From Hyphomicrobium_A sp965243865 (lineage in GTDB: Bacteria > Pseudomonadota > Alphaproteobacteria > Rhizobiales > Hyphomicrobiaceae), in contig NZ_OZ251603.1 of the NCBI RefSeq assembly GCF_965243865.1, positions 3,968,001 to 4,032,000 of the forward strand: a stretch of 64,000 nt of DNA. The letters run 5' to 3'. How positions within the stretch are numbered: the stretch's first letter is position 1; each line of letters starts with the position of its first letter. Shown here one piece after another: positions 1 to 8,040 of this stretch. The notes beneath the pieces are model-generated. The model had not been told where the DNA came from. It worked only from the letters and a program-made list of their open reading frames with translations, and did no database searches. A program made the position numbers and the translations under genes.

Positions 1-352
1 GAATGGCGTCATCCTCCAGGATCAGCGCGTATTCGAGGTCCTGATCGAGCATGCGCTGCATCGCCACGAGATGGCTTGCATAGCAGCCGACCTCGCCGGG
101 CTTCAACTTCGAATGCAGTGCTGGTCCTTCGAAGAAGAATTCACGGAACTGGCCGGGAACATTCAGCCCCTCGACGCCCGGAATGCGTTCGGCGGTCATG
201 TTCGCGCCGGACAGATGCGCGCAGACCGAACCCCGCCGATCTTCATCACAATCTCTGTTGATGAAGAAGGTCGGGATCGACGCAGACCCAACGAGCTTAC
301 TGATTTTCGCAGTAGCGGCCCCATCAGCCGACTCCGCGCGCTCCAGCGACAT
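1..352 (-). CDS. Glycosyltransferase family 25 (LPS biosynthesis), 3' end outside window
   Basis: The first 117 residues of a reverse-strand gene that runs off the left edge. After about 25 residues the frame reads IPTFFINRDCDEDRR, the usual start of family 25 glycosyltransferases. It continues with LKPGEVGCYASHL and ends at the family's acidic motif ILEDDAI. The family transfers sugars onto lipopolysaccharide or related surface glycans in the cytoplasm. I chose the ATG at 352, but the family normally begins right at the IPTFFIN strand, so the first 20 or so residues may be an extension or the start may be wrong. The frame stays open upstream of 352. The sugar and acceptor cannot be inferred. 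Confidence 0.75.
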   Translation of the reverse strand, partial: MSLERAESADGAATAKISKLVGSASIPTFFINRDCDEDRRGSVCAHLSGANMTAERIPGVEGLNVPGQFREFFFEGPALHSKLKPGEVGCYASHLVAMQRMLDQDLEYALILEDDAI

Positions 353-752
353 ACGCGCCAACTCCAACTGATACCCCCGCAACCCACTAATACCCTTGTG
401 TAATATTAGGGCTTGACTGGGGCAGACGCGAGAGAAATCTGGTGAATTCGCTAGAGGAGCTGCAACTAAGCTGAGCTGTGTATAGCGGGGATTGAGGTAA
501 TTGCGCACTCGTCCCTCTGCGCCCCCCCGTCCTACCCCTTTTGCTGCAACGCCAACCGTCGGGTGAGCAATTTATGCAGCAAGCGATTTTGAAGGCATAT
601 CAGGAAGCGGCTCTGTTCTATACGCCCCGGGCCATGATCTGGAATATCAAGACCCTCGGCTTCGGCTGCTGGCTTCGCTGCCTGGCGCTCAATGCGCGTG
701 AATCGCTCGCCGAGCAGTACCGCGGTCTGGCCCGTTAACGCCATCGAGGCGG
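353..752. other. Gene-poor stretch with one weak short ORF
   Basis: About 400 bases with no gene that I recognise. A forward ORF of 54 codons at 574-738 (start MQQAILKAYQEAALFY) has only a weak purine-rich stretch ahead of it and no known motif. The opposite strand is also open here, as is common in GC-rich DNA. The stretch holds the upstream region of the glycosyltransferase gene that is read leftward from 352. Confidence 0.3.
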
Positions 753-926
753 CTATTCCTCCCCGCTGTAGGGCAGCTCGCCTTCGACGTACGGCCGGAC
801 CTGGCGCCAAAGGCGATGGTATTCGTTTGCGTACTGGCGCTGCTCGTCGACGTCATCTGCGATGCGAGAAGCTTCTCGCAGCCGCTCCATTTCCGCCAGC
901 GCCTTCTCAACTTCCTCTCGCGTCAT
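753..926 (-). CDS. Small hypothetical protein, 57 residues
   Basis: A short reverse ORF starting MTREEVEKALAEMERL and ending ELPYSGEE. A good ribosome binding site (AGGAG) lies six bases before the ATG at 926. The residues are charged and helix-forming in the first 35 positions, with a heptad-like EVEKALAEMERLREA pattern, then aromatic and Pro-rich (EYHRLWRQVRPYVEG). This looks like real coding composition, not a shadow: Glu, Arg and Gln dominate and there is no long overlapping gene. No function is recognised. It could be a small coiled-coil adaptor. Confidence 0.5.
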   Translation of the reverse strand: MTREEVEKALAEMERLREASRIADDVDEQRQYANEYHRLWRQVRPYVEGELPYSGEE

Positions 927-1131
927 CCATGGCTCCTCGTCGCGCGTCGTTCGAGACAGGGCTCACATACGCCACCTGCGTGACACTACCGCCGTTCGCT
1001 GGCCGATCACAATGCGCAAGCCGCCTCGCGTGAGGTTTGCTCGCCAGCCCGGCCAATGTAGGCGAACGTAGAGTTGTCTCGACGGTGACCCCGGCATAAA
1101 CAGAGCCCCCAACCATCGATCGGGTGTGCCC

Positions 1132-1521
1132 ATGCCGCTTCTCTATTTCAACGTCCTCGAAGGCCGCTCCGATGCGGAGCTGAATGCGATGCTGGACGCC
1201 GCCCACCGCGCCATGCTGGCGGCATTCAAGGTCCCCGAGCGCGATCGCTATCAGATCGTCAATGAGTACAAGCCCTCGCGCATGATCATCGAGGATACCG
1301 GCCTCGGCATCCCTCGCAGCGACAAAGTCGTTGTCGTTCAGGTCGTCAGCCGGCCGCGGGGCAAGGAGGCAAAGCAGAAATTCTACCGTCTACTGGTAGA
1401 AGAGCTCGAAAAGAGCTGCGGAATATCGCCGAACGACGTCATGGTCTCGATTGTCGAAAACACCGATGAAGACTGGTCGTTCGGGCTTGGTCGAGCGCAA
1501 TTCCTCGAAGGCGATCTTTAG
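1132..1521 (+). CDS. Tautomerase family protein (4-oxalocrotonate tautomerase-like)
   Basis: A 129-residue protein that starts MPLLYFNV. Proline 1, exposed after Met removal, is the catalytic base in tautomerase superfamily enzymes. The following segment (LEGRSDAELNAMLDAAHRAM, then IVNEYKPSRMIIEDTGLGIPRSD) and the total length fit the longer Tautomerase_2-type group found next to redox and detoxification genes. A GTG six bases upstream (1126) is in frame, but the ATG at 1132 puts Pro in second position as the family requires. It lies tail to tail with the TetR gene. The substrate is unknown. Confidence 0.8.
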   Translation: MPLLYFNVLEGRSDAELNAMLDAAHRAMLAAFKVPERDRYQIVNEYKPSRMIIEDTGLGIPRSDKVVVVQVVSRPRGKEAKQKFYRLLVEELEKSCGISPNDVMVSIVENTDEDWSFGLGRAQFLEGDL

Positions 1522-1546
1522 CAGCTGATCTGAAACTGGAATGCCG

Positions 1547-2152
1547 TCACATTGCGCTCTTCGGCATATGCTCGGCTAGCAGCGAGCGAAGCATTCGGAC
1601 GACGCGCTGGGCGGGGCCGTTCGAGCAGCACTGCAGCGAAATCCGCGCTCCTTCGAATAGCAGGAACACTTCGTCAGCGAGCTGGTCGGGCTCTTCGCAG
1701 CCCGCCTCGCGAAACAGCGCGACGAGGCGGTTGCGCTTGCGAGTCTTGTAGTCCTCGATGATCTGTCGTGCAGGGTGATCGATCTCGCGTAGCTCTACCG
1801 CCGCGTTGGCGATGGCGCATCCGCGCTCGCCGCCGTCGGTGAGGATGCGCTCGACGTACTGCACCCATCCTTCGAGCTGGGCGTGCGGGTCGCCCGGGTG
1901 AAGTCTCGCCAGATCCTCCCAGACTTCATCGCCCTCCAGGGCGAGCTGGGTGAGATAGGCAGCAATCAGTTCGTCCTTGGAACCAAAGTGCCGATAGAGG
2001 GTCATCTTGTTGGTCGCGGCCGCCTCCGCGATCGCCTCGACCCCGACTGCGCGGATGCCGTGGCGGTAAAATAGCGTCCGCGCGGCATTGAGAATGCGAT
2101 CGCGCGGGGGAGGCGGAGACGCCTCGGGTGTGCGGTTAATAGTGCTTACCAT
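1547..2152 (-). CDS. TetR/AcrR family transcriptional repressor
   Basis: A 201-residue regulator. The N-terminal DNA-binding part is at residues 17-65: RDRILNAARTLFYRHGIRAVGV, then the helix-turn-helix VEAIAEAAATNKMTLYRHFGSKDELI. The C-terminal ligand-binding half (about 80-195) has no specific marker that I recognise, but it carries several cysteines (GGERGCAIAN, EAGCEEP, LQCCSN). It is transcribed away from the azoreductase-RND unit. The short space between them holds two copies of a TTACCGGTCAG box, so it very likely represses that unit and itself. Its inducer is probably a substrate of the pump or the azoreductase. Confidence 0.92.
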   Translation of the reverse strand: MVSTINRTPEASPPPPRDRILNAARTLFYRHGIRAVGVEAIAEAAATNKMTLYRHFGSKDELIAAYLTQLALEGDEVWEDLARLHPGDPHAQLEGWVQYVERILTDGGERGCAIANAAVELREIDHPARQIIEDYKTRKRNRLVALFREAGCEEPDQLADEVFLLFEGARISLQCCSNGPAQRVVRMLRSLLAEHMPKSAM

Positions 2153-2159
2153 GGCCCTC

Positions 2160-2212
2160 TTGACATAGGGTGTTACCGGTCAGTATACCAGTGTGCGTTA
2201 CCGGTCAGTAAC
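2160..2212 (+). promoter_or_regulatory. Promoter with tandem TetR-type operator boxes
   Basis: A consensus -35 TTGACA at 2160-2165 is followed by a -10-like TATACC at 2184-2189. Two copies of GTTACCGGTCAGTA lie at 2172-2185 and 2197-2210, 25 bases apart centre to centre. The second copy extends into an imperfect palindrome (GTTAC, six bases, GTAAC). The first overlaps the promoter spacer and -10. This is the classical layout for repression by the divergently transcribed TetR protein. Box and promoter positions are seen directly; the protein that binds is inferred. Confidence 0.7.
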
Positions 2213-2274
2213 ACAGAGTGTGGCCCGTGTCAGGTACCAAGTTTCGCGCCGCACCAAATCACTGCGAGCATAAC

Positions 2275-2949
2275 ATGCAGCCAACCAGTATAGTTGACGA
2301 TAGTTTGGTGGCGGACGATGCAGGGGGCAACATTCTCTGCCTCACCAGCAGCCCTCGCCGGGACACCTCCTACTCGAGTCTTGTCGCAATGCGCGTCCTG
2401 CGCGAACTGCGGCAGGTCTATCCGGGTGCCACCGTCACGATTCGCGACCTAGCTCGCAACCCTCTGCCGCATATCGACGACGATTTCGTCACCGCGACGC
2501 GTTCGATCGCCGGACCGCGCACCGAGCGCCAGCGCGCCCAGGTAGAGCGTTCCGACGCCCTGATCGATGAGCTGTTCGCGGCTGATGTCGTCGTCATCGC
2601 CGGCTCGATGATTAATTTTGGCGTCCCGTCCACGCTTAAAGCATGGATCGATCATGTCGTTCGCCCGGATCGCACCTTCCGCTACACTAAGGACGGCTCG
2701 CAGGGCCTGCTTCGGGGGCGGCGCGCCATTCTGGTTCTGGCGCGCGGCGGGATCTACTCGGGCGGTCCCCTGCGGTCACACGAGCATGATGAAAGCTATC
2801 TACGCTCGGTCCTCGAATTCGTAGGCATCACCGATGTGCAATCGATCCTGATCGAAGGCATGGGGCTTGGTCCCGAGTTTGCAGAACGAGCAGTGGATGC
2901 CGCCATGCGGCGAGCCGGAGCGGTAGCGGGGGTTCTGGCTCACGCCTGA
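2275..2949 (+). CDS. azoR: FMN-dependent NADH-azoreductase / flavodoxin-like oxidoreductase
   Basis: A 224-residue flavodoxin-fold enzyme. NILCLTSSPRRDTSYSS holds the phosphate-binding loop for FMN. IAGSMINFGVPSTLKAWIDHVVRPDRTFRY is the signature central segment of AzoR, and VLARGGIYS the third flavin-contact loop. Such enzymes reduce azo dyes, quinones or nitro compounds with NADH. The ATG at 2275 leaves a 20-residue leader before the core. A GTG at 2218 is also in frame, only a few bases past the operator, and is less likely. It is the first gene of the TetR-controlled unit, 40 bases before the RND adaptor, so it probably detoxifies compounds that the pump also handles. Confidence 0.85.
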   Translation: MQPTSIVDDSLVADDAGGNILCLTSSPRRDTSYSSLVAMRVLRELRQVYPGATVTIRDLARNPLPHIDDDFVTATRSIAGPRTERQRAQVERSDALIDELFAADVVVIAGSMINFGVPSTLKAWIDHVVRPDRTFRYTKDGSQGLLRGRRAILVLARGGIYSGGPLRSHEHDESYLRSVLEFVGITDVQSILIEGMGLGPEFAERAVDAAMRRAGAVAGVLAHA

Positions 2950-2989
2950 ACCGGCCCGCGCAATCTAAGACATCAAACGGGAGCGCGTG

Positions 2990-4219
2990 ATGCGCTCCCT
3001 TCAGCTTATCGAAATGGTCGCTATGCCCATCTCCGTATTCCCGCGCCTTGCCCTGCCTCTGGCGCTCATGTCGCTTCTATCTCTGGCTGGCTGCGGCGAG
3101 CAGAACACCAGCGCCCAGGGCGCGCCTCCGCCCCCGCCGCAGGTCACGGTGGCTGTGCCGCAGCAGAAGAAGGTGACCGATCACGACGAGTACGTCGGTC
3201 GCTTCGTCGCGCTCGATTACGTCGAGGTGCGCGCGCGTGTTTCCGGCTACCTTGAGAAGATCCACTTCACCGACGGCCAGATGGTGAAAGAGGGTGAGCT
3301 TCTGTTCACCATCGATCGCCGCCCGTTCGAGGCGACGGTGCAGCAGGCGAGGGCGGCTCTCGAGCAGGCCAAGGCCAATCTTGCCTACGCCGAAAGCGAC
3401 CTGAAGCGCGGTGAAAGCCTGCGTACGGGCACCACTATCACGCAGCAGGCACTCGATCAGCGCCTTCAGGCCTCGCGCGTCGCGGCGGCTGCGCTGACTT
3501 CGCAGCAGGCTGCGCTCGATCAGGCCGAACTCGATCTCAGCTTCACCGAACTCAAGGCCCCGGTCTCCGGTCGCATCGGCGACCGCCGCGTATCGGTTGG
3601 CAACCTCGTTTCGGGCGGTGCCTCCGGCAGCACGACGCTGCTGGCGACGATCGCTTCGATCGATCCCATCCGCTTCGAGTTCACCATGGATGAGGCATCC
3701 TACTTGCGCTACCTGCGGATGGTAGGCGCCGCAGCCTCCAGCGCGGCCGATCGCGGCATGACGCTTCCCGTGCGACTGAAACTCATCGACGAGAAGACGT
3801 TCGCGCACGAGGGCAAGATCGACTTCGTCGACAACGCGATCGACCGCTCTTCGGGCACGATCCGCGGTCGCGCGATATTTGCCAACGCCGACGGCAGGCT
3901 GACCCCCGGCATGTTCGGCCGCATTCAGGTCTCGACTTCCGAGCCGACGGCGGCGCTCCTTGTGCCTGACTCTGCCATCGCGACCGAGCAGGTCCGCAAG
4001 TTCGTCTACGTGTTGGGTCCCGACAACGTCGCGACGCCCAAGTACGTGACGCTCGGACAGCTTGTCGACGGCATGCGCGTGGTCGAGGGCCTCGAGCCGA
4101 ACGACAAGGTCATCGTCAATGGCCTGATGCGCGTTCGCCCGGGTGCCAAGGTCACGCCGCAGGAAGCCACCGCTGATGCTGGCTCCACGCCGAACACGTC
4201 CTCTATCCGCACCAACTAG
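2990..4219 (+). CDS. RND efflux pump periplasmic adaptor (AcrA/MexE type lipoprotein)
   Basis: A 409-residue membrane fusion protein. An N-terminal signal ends in a lipobox (LSLAGC, Cys about 35), so the protein is anchored to the inner membrane by lipid. Then come a biotinyl-lipoyl half-motif (VRARVSGYLEKIHFTDGQMVKEGELLFTID), an alpha-hairpin (about 110-175), the second half-motif (LSFTELKAPVSGRIGDR) and a beta-barrel. The start ATG has GGGAG seven bases upstream; a later in-frame ATG (3023) would still leave a complete signal peptide. It is followed after 11 bases by the RND permease gene and joins the permease to an outer-membrane channel. No channel gene is present in the window. Confidence 0.93.
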   Translation: MRSLQLIEMVAMPISVFPRLALPLALMSLLSLAGCGEQNTSAQGAPPPPPQVTVAVPQQKKVTDHDEYVGRFVALDYVEVRARVSGYLEKIHFTDGQMVKEGELLFTIDRRPFEATVQQARAALEQAKANLAYAESDLKRGESLRTGTTITQQALDQRLQASRVAAAALTSQQAALDQAELDLSFTELKAPVSGRIGDRRVSVGNLVSGGASGSTTLLATIASIDPIRFEFTMDEASYLRYLRMVGAAASSAADRGMTLPVRLKLIDEKTFAHEGKIDFVDNAIDRSSGTIRGRAIFANADGRLTPGMFGRIQVSTSEPTAALLVPDSAIATEQVRKFVYVLGPDNVATPKYVTLGQLVDGMRVVEGLEPNDKVIVNGLMRVRPGAKVTPQEATADAGSTPNTSSIRTN

Positions 4220-4230
4220 AGCAGGCGCGA

Positions 4231-7200
4231 ATGCGACTTTCGCACTTTTTCATCGACCGGCCGATCTTTGCCAGCGTCATCTCGGTGGTGTTCATCATCC
4301 TGGGCGCCGTGGCGGTATTCCGCTTGCCGATTGCCCAGTATCCTGAGATCGCCCCGCCGGTCGTCAACGTCACGGGCCAGTATCCCGGCGCCAGCGCCGA
4401 GGTCGTCGCCTCCACCGTCGTTGCTCCGCTCGAGCAGCAGATCAACGGCGTCGAGCGCATGCTTTACATCTCGTCGAACTCGACGGTGGACGGCCGCTTC
4501 ACGATCTCCGTCACCTTCGATCTCGGCACTGATCTCGATACCGCCCAGGTTCAGGTGCAGAACCGAGTGGCGATCGCACAGCCGCGTCTGCCCGCGGACG
4601 TGCGCAACATCGGCGTCACCGTGGCCAAGGCCTCGCCCGACCTGATGATGGTCGTGCATCTCTATTCGCCCGATGCCTCGCGCGACACCCTGTTCATTTC
4701 CAACTACGCCTCCGTCAATGTCGTCGACGTATTGAGCCGCATCGAGGGCATCGGCTCTATCACCGTGTTCGGCAGCCGCGACTATTCCATGCGCGTCTGG
4801 CTCGACCCTGACCGACTGCAGTCGCTTGGCCTCACTGCCAACGACGTGACCACGGCATTGCAGCGCCAGAACGTGCAGGTTGCCGCCGGTATTCTGAACC
4901 AGCCGCCGGTGGAGCACCCTGCCGCCTTCCAGATATCGGTGCAAACACTCGGGCGCCTCGCGGACCCGGCGCAATTCGGCGAGATTGTCGTCAAGCAGAG
5001 CAACGACGCCGTCGTGCGCCTGAAGGACGTGGCGCGTGTGGAGCTTGCCGCGCTCGACTACGGCGTGATCTCCTATCTCGACAAATCGCCCGCCGTCGCC
5101 CTCGGTATCTTCCAGTTGCCCGGCTCGAATGCCATCGACACCGCCGCCAAGATCAAGGCGACGATGGCGGACCTGTCGAAGAACTTCCCTGAGGGCCTGA
5201 AGTACGACATCGTCTACAACCCCACCGACTTCATTCAGCAGTCGGTCGACGCTGTTGTGCATACCATCCTCGAGGCGGTGGTGCTCGTCGTGCTCGTCGT
5301 CATTGTGTTCCTGCAGACGTGGCGAGCTGCGATCATTCCCATCGTGGCGATCCCCGTGTCGCTCATCGGCACTTTCTTCCTGATGTCGTTGTTCGGCTTC
5401 TCGCTCAACAACCTGTCGCTGTTCGGCCTCGTGCTAGCCATCGGTATCGTTGTCGACGACGCCATCGTCGTGGTCGAGAACGTAGAGCGCAACATGGCCA
5501 ACGGGCTCAGTCCGCGCGAAGCCGCCTACCGCACCATGGAAGAGGTCGGCTCGGCGCTGATCGCTATCGCGCTCGTGCTCAGTGCCGTGTTCGTGCCCTC
5601 GGCATTCATCACCGGCATCTCTGGCCAATTCTATCGTCAGTTCGCTCTCACCATCGCCGGCGCAACGTTCATCTCTCTCGTTGTCTCGCTGACGCTGTCG
5701 CCCGCGCTTTGCGCCATGCTGCTGAAGCCGCACTCCGAGAGCCACAGCACCGCCTGGTACATGTGGCCGATCAATGCGTTCTTCCGCGCCTTCAACTGGT
5801 CGTTCGACAAGATGTCGTTCGGCTATGGCTGGATGGTCGGCAAGGTCGTGCGCTTCGCCGTGCTTATGCTGATCGTTTATGCGGGCGTGATCTTCTACGG
5901 CATGAACGAATTCCGCAAAACGCCGATCGGCTTCATTCCGGCCGTCGACGGCGGCTATCTCATCACCGTCACGCAGCTTCCGCCCGCATCATCGCTGGCC
6001 CGCACCGACGCCGTGAACAAGCGCCTCGTCGAAATGGCGCTAGACACGCCGGGCGTTGCGCATGCGGTGAACTTCGTCGGCTTCTCCGGCGCGACGCGCA
6101 CCAACGCGCCGAACGCGGGCGCCATCTTCGTCACCTTGAAGCCCTTCGATGAGCGCGCCAAGGATCCGAACCAGTCGGCGCAGGCTATTCGCGCCGCGCT
6201 GCTGAAGAAGTTCTCACAGGTGCAGGACGCGATGGTACTCGTCGTGCCGCCGCCGCCCGTGCGTGGCATCGGCAGCGCTGGCGGCTTCCGCATGATGGTG
6301 CAGGACCGCGGCGGCAATGGCCCAGCCGCGCTGCAACAGGCCGTCATGGCCATGATGGTGAAGGCCAATCAGACGCCTGGCCTGCAGCAGGTGTTCACCC
6401 TGTTCGAGAACTCGACGCCGCAGATCTATCTCGACATCGATCGCGTCAAAGCGCAGATGCTCGGCATCAACATCTCCGATGTGTTCACCGCGCTGCAGAC
6501 TTACCTCGGGTCCGCCTACGTGAACGACTTCAACCTGCTGGGGCGCACCTTCCGCGTCACCGCGCAGGCCGACAGCGCCTATCGCCTCGACATCAAGGAC
6601 ATCCTGAAGCTGCGCGTGCGCAACTCTTCTGGCGATACCGTGCCGCTCGGCAGCTTCACGACCGTACACGATATCTCCGCGCCAGCCCGCGTGCCGCGCT
6701 ACAACCTTTACCCCGCAGCCGAGCTCGATGGCTCGGCCGCACCTGGATACTCGCAAGGCCAAGCGATCGACCTGATGGAGAAGCTGGCCGCCGAGACGTT
6801 GCCGCAGGGCTTCGGCTTCGAGTGGACCGAGCTTGCCTATCAGCAGATCCGCGCCGGCAACACCGCGGTGTTCGCCTTCGCGCTCGGCGTCGTGTTCGTG
6901 TTCCTCGTGCTCGCAGCCCAGTTCGAGAGCCTGACGCTGCCGCTCGCGGTGATCCTCATCGTGCCGATGAGTCTCATCGCCTCGATCACAGGCGTCATCA
7001 TGCGCGGGATGGACAACAACATCCTCACGCAGGTGGGCTTCATCGTGCTCATAGGTCTTGCCGCAAAGAACGCGATCTTGATCGTCGAATTCGCAGCTCA
7101 GCTCGAAGAGTCCGGCCACACCAAGGTTCAGGCCGCGACGGAAGCTGCCCGTCTGCGCATGCGACCGATCCTCATGACGTCTCTAGCGTTCATCCTTGGC

Positions 7201-7410
7201 GTTGTGCCGCTGGTGTGGGCGGTAGGCGCGGGTGCAGAGCTGCGTCAGGCCCTGGGAACCGCGGTGTTCGCCGGCATGATCGGCGTGACCTTCTTCGGTC
7301 TCATCTTTACGCCGGTGTTCTACGTGGTCAGCCGCTGGCTCGCCGGTCTCACGAGCAAGCGCCGCGGCGCAGAAGAAGAAACGCCAGGACACATCCATCC
7401 GGCCGAATGA
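4231..7410 (+). CDS. RND multidrug efflux permease (HAE1, AcrB/MexF type)
   Basis: A 1059-residue inner-membrane proton/drug antiporter of normal length for the family. It opens with the standard MRLSHFFIDRPIFASVISVV. The twelve-helix plan is visible: helix 1, a large periplasmic loop (porter and docking domains), helices 2-6, a second periplasmic loop from about 560, and helices 8-12. The proton-relay aspartates in helix 4 are present (GIVVDDAIVVVENVER), as is FVLIGLAAKNAILIVEFA in the second half. Substrate range cannot be read from sequence. The TetR gene and azoreductase suggest aromatic or redox-active toxicants. It needs an outer-membrane factor encoded elsewhere. Confidence 0.95.
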   Translation: MRLSHFFIDRPIFASVISVVFIILGAVAVFRLPIAQYPEIAPPVVNVTGQYPGASAEVVASTVVAPLEQQINGVERMLYISSNSTVDGRFTISVTFDLGTDLDTAQVQVQNRVAIAQPRLPADVRNIGVTVAKASPDLMMVVHLYSPDASRDTLFISNYASVNVVDVLSRIEGIGSITVFGSRDYSMRVWLDPDRLQSLGLTANDVTTALQRQNVQVAAGILNQPPVEHPAAFQISVQTLGRLADPAQFGEIVVKQSNDAVVRLKDVARVELAALDYGVISYLDKSPAVALGIFQLPGSNAIDTAAKIKATMADLSKNFPEGLKYDIVYNPTDFIQQSVDAVVHTILEAVVLVVLVVIVFLQTWRAAIIPIVAIPVSLIGTFFLMSLFGFSLNNLSLFGLVLAIGIVVDDAIVVVENVERNMANGLSPREAAYRTMEEVGSALIAIALVLSAVFVPSAFITGISGQFYRQFALTIAGATFISLVVSLTLSPALCAMLLKPHSESHSTAWYMWPINAFFRAFNWSFDKMSFGYGWMVGKVVRFAVLMLIVYAGVIFYGMNEFRKTPIGFIPAVDGGYLITVTQLPPASSLARTDAVNKRLVEMALDTPGVAHAVNFVGFSGATRTNAPNAGAIFVTLKPFDERAKDPNQSAQAIRAALLKKFSQVQDAMVLVVPPPPVRGIGSAGGFRMMVQDRGGNGPAALQQAVMAMMVKANQTPGLQQVFTLFENSTPQIYLDIDRVKAQMLGINISDVFTALQTYLGSAYVNDFNLLGRTFRVTAQADSAYRLDIKDILKLRVRNSSGDTVPLGSFTTVHDISAPARVPRYNLYPAAELDGSAAPGYSQGQAIDLMEKLAAETLPQGFGFEWTELAYQQIRAGNTAVFAFALGVVFVFLVLAAQFESLTLPLAVILIVPMSLIASITGVIMRGMDNNILTQVGFIVLIGLAAKNAILIVEFAAQLEESGHTKVQAATEAARLRMRPILMTSLAFILGVVPLVWAVGAGAELRQALGTAVFAGMIGVTFFGLIFTPVFYVVSRWLAGLTSKRRGAEEETPGHIHPAE

Positions 7411-7421
7411 TCGCCATTAGG

Positions 7422-7482
7422 CCGGCGCGCATACGTCTTTCGAACTTGGCGAACAATGTGCGCGCCGGTTCTGTGTTTTTTG
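7422..7482 (+). terminator. Rho-independent terminator after the RND permease
   Basis: A perfect 10-base stem CCGGCGCGCA (7422-7431) pairs with TGCGCGCCGG (7459-7468). A T-rich tail TTCTGTGTTTTTTG ends at 7482. It lies 12 bases after the permease stop and closes the azoreductase-RND transcript. The 27-base loop is long for a terminator. Confidence 0.6.
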
Positions 7483-7515
7483 TAGCGCGAGGGAACCTCC
7501 ACGCACCGAACCGAC

Positions 7516-7530
7516 GTTATCGGTCAGGTA
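7516..7530. promoter_or_regulatory. Possible third TetR-type box in front of the molybdenum hydroxylase operon
   Basis: GTTATCGGTCAGGTA matches the first 12 bases of the two boxes at 2172 and 2197 (GTTACCGGTCAG) with one change. It sits about 50 bases before the iorA-like start, where a repressor could act. A box so similar would rarely fall by chance in a 170-base intergenic space. Binding is inferred only. Confidence 0.45.
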
Positions 7531-7579
7531 TTCCCCATCCGTCTGCACCCAGCCAACTCCTAACTCAGCGAGGCGCCAG

Positions 7580-8038
7580 ATGATCAAGCTGACAGTCAAC
7601 GGCAACCCGGTTGAATTCGATGGCGATCCATCGATGCCGCTGCTCTGGTTCCTGCGCGACGAGCAGGACCTGACCGGCACGAAGTTCGGTTGCGGCATCG
7701 CCCAGTGCGGCGCCTGCACCGTGCATGTGAACGGCGAGCCGCGCCGCTCGTGCGTTTCGCCGATGGAGACGCTTGACGGCGCCGACATCACCACCATTGA
7801 GGGCGCAGCCAGCAAAGAGGTGGAAGCCGTGCGCGCGGCTTGGATCGCGCACGACGTGCCCCAGTGCGGCTACTGCCAATCGGGCCAGATCATGTCCGCT
7901 GTCGGCCTGTTGAGCCTCAATCCCAGGCCCACCGACGAGGACATCGACCTCGCCATGACCGGCAACGTCTGCCGTTGCTGCACCTATCATCGGATCCGCA
8001 CCGCCATCCACGATGCGGCCCAGCGGTTGGAGGGCTGA
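7580..8038 (+). CDS. iorA: (2Fe-2S) small subunit of a molybdenum hydroxylase (isoquinoline 1-oxidoreductase alpha-like)
   Basis: A 152-residue electron-transfer subunit with two [2Fe-2S] domains. The plant-ferredoxin type domain (residues 1-75) has GCGIAQCGACTVHVNG and a last Cys in RRSC. The all-helical domain has CGYCQSGQIMSA and NVCRCCTYHRI; the extra Cys in CRCC, where CRCG is common, also occurs in some relatives. No signal peptide is present, so it would cross the membrane in complex with the Tat-signalled large subunit encoded two bases later. It passes electrons from the molybdenum centre towards the cytochrome encoded downstream. Confidence 0.92.
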   Translation: MIKLTVNGNPVEFDGDPSMPLLWFLRDEQDLTGTKFGCGIAQCGACTVHVNGEPRRSCVSPMETLDGADITTIEGAASKEVEAVRAAWIAHDVPQCGYCQSGQIMSAVGLLSLNPRPTDEDIDLAMTGNVCRCCTYHRIRTAIHDAAQRLEG

Positions 8039-8040
8039 GC

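Noticed and set aside
4216..5262. 348-codon reverse frame inside the RND permease gene
   Set aside because: Shadow of the real gene: very rich in His, Arg, Gly and Val with no domain, opposite a fully recognised AcrB-type protein. The same holds for the reverse frame at 6214-7119.
7840..8040. Upstream extension of the iorB frame
   Set aside because: It overlaps iorA in another frame and would hide the twin-arginine signal; the ATG at 8041 fits.
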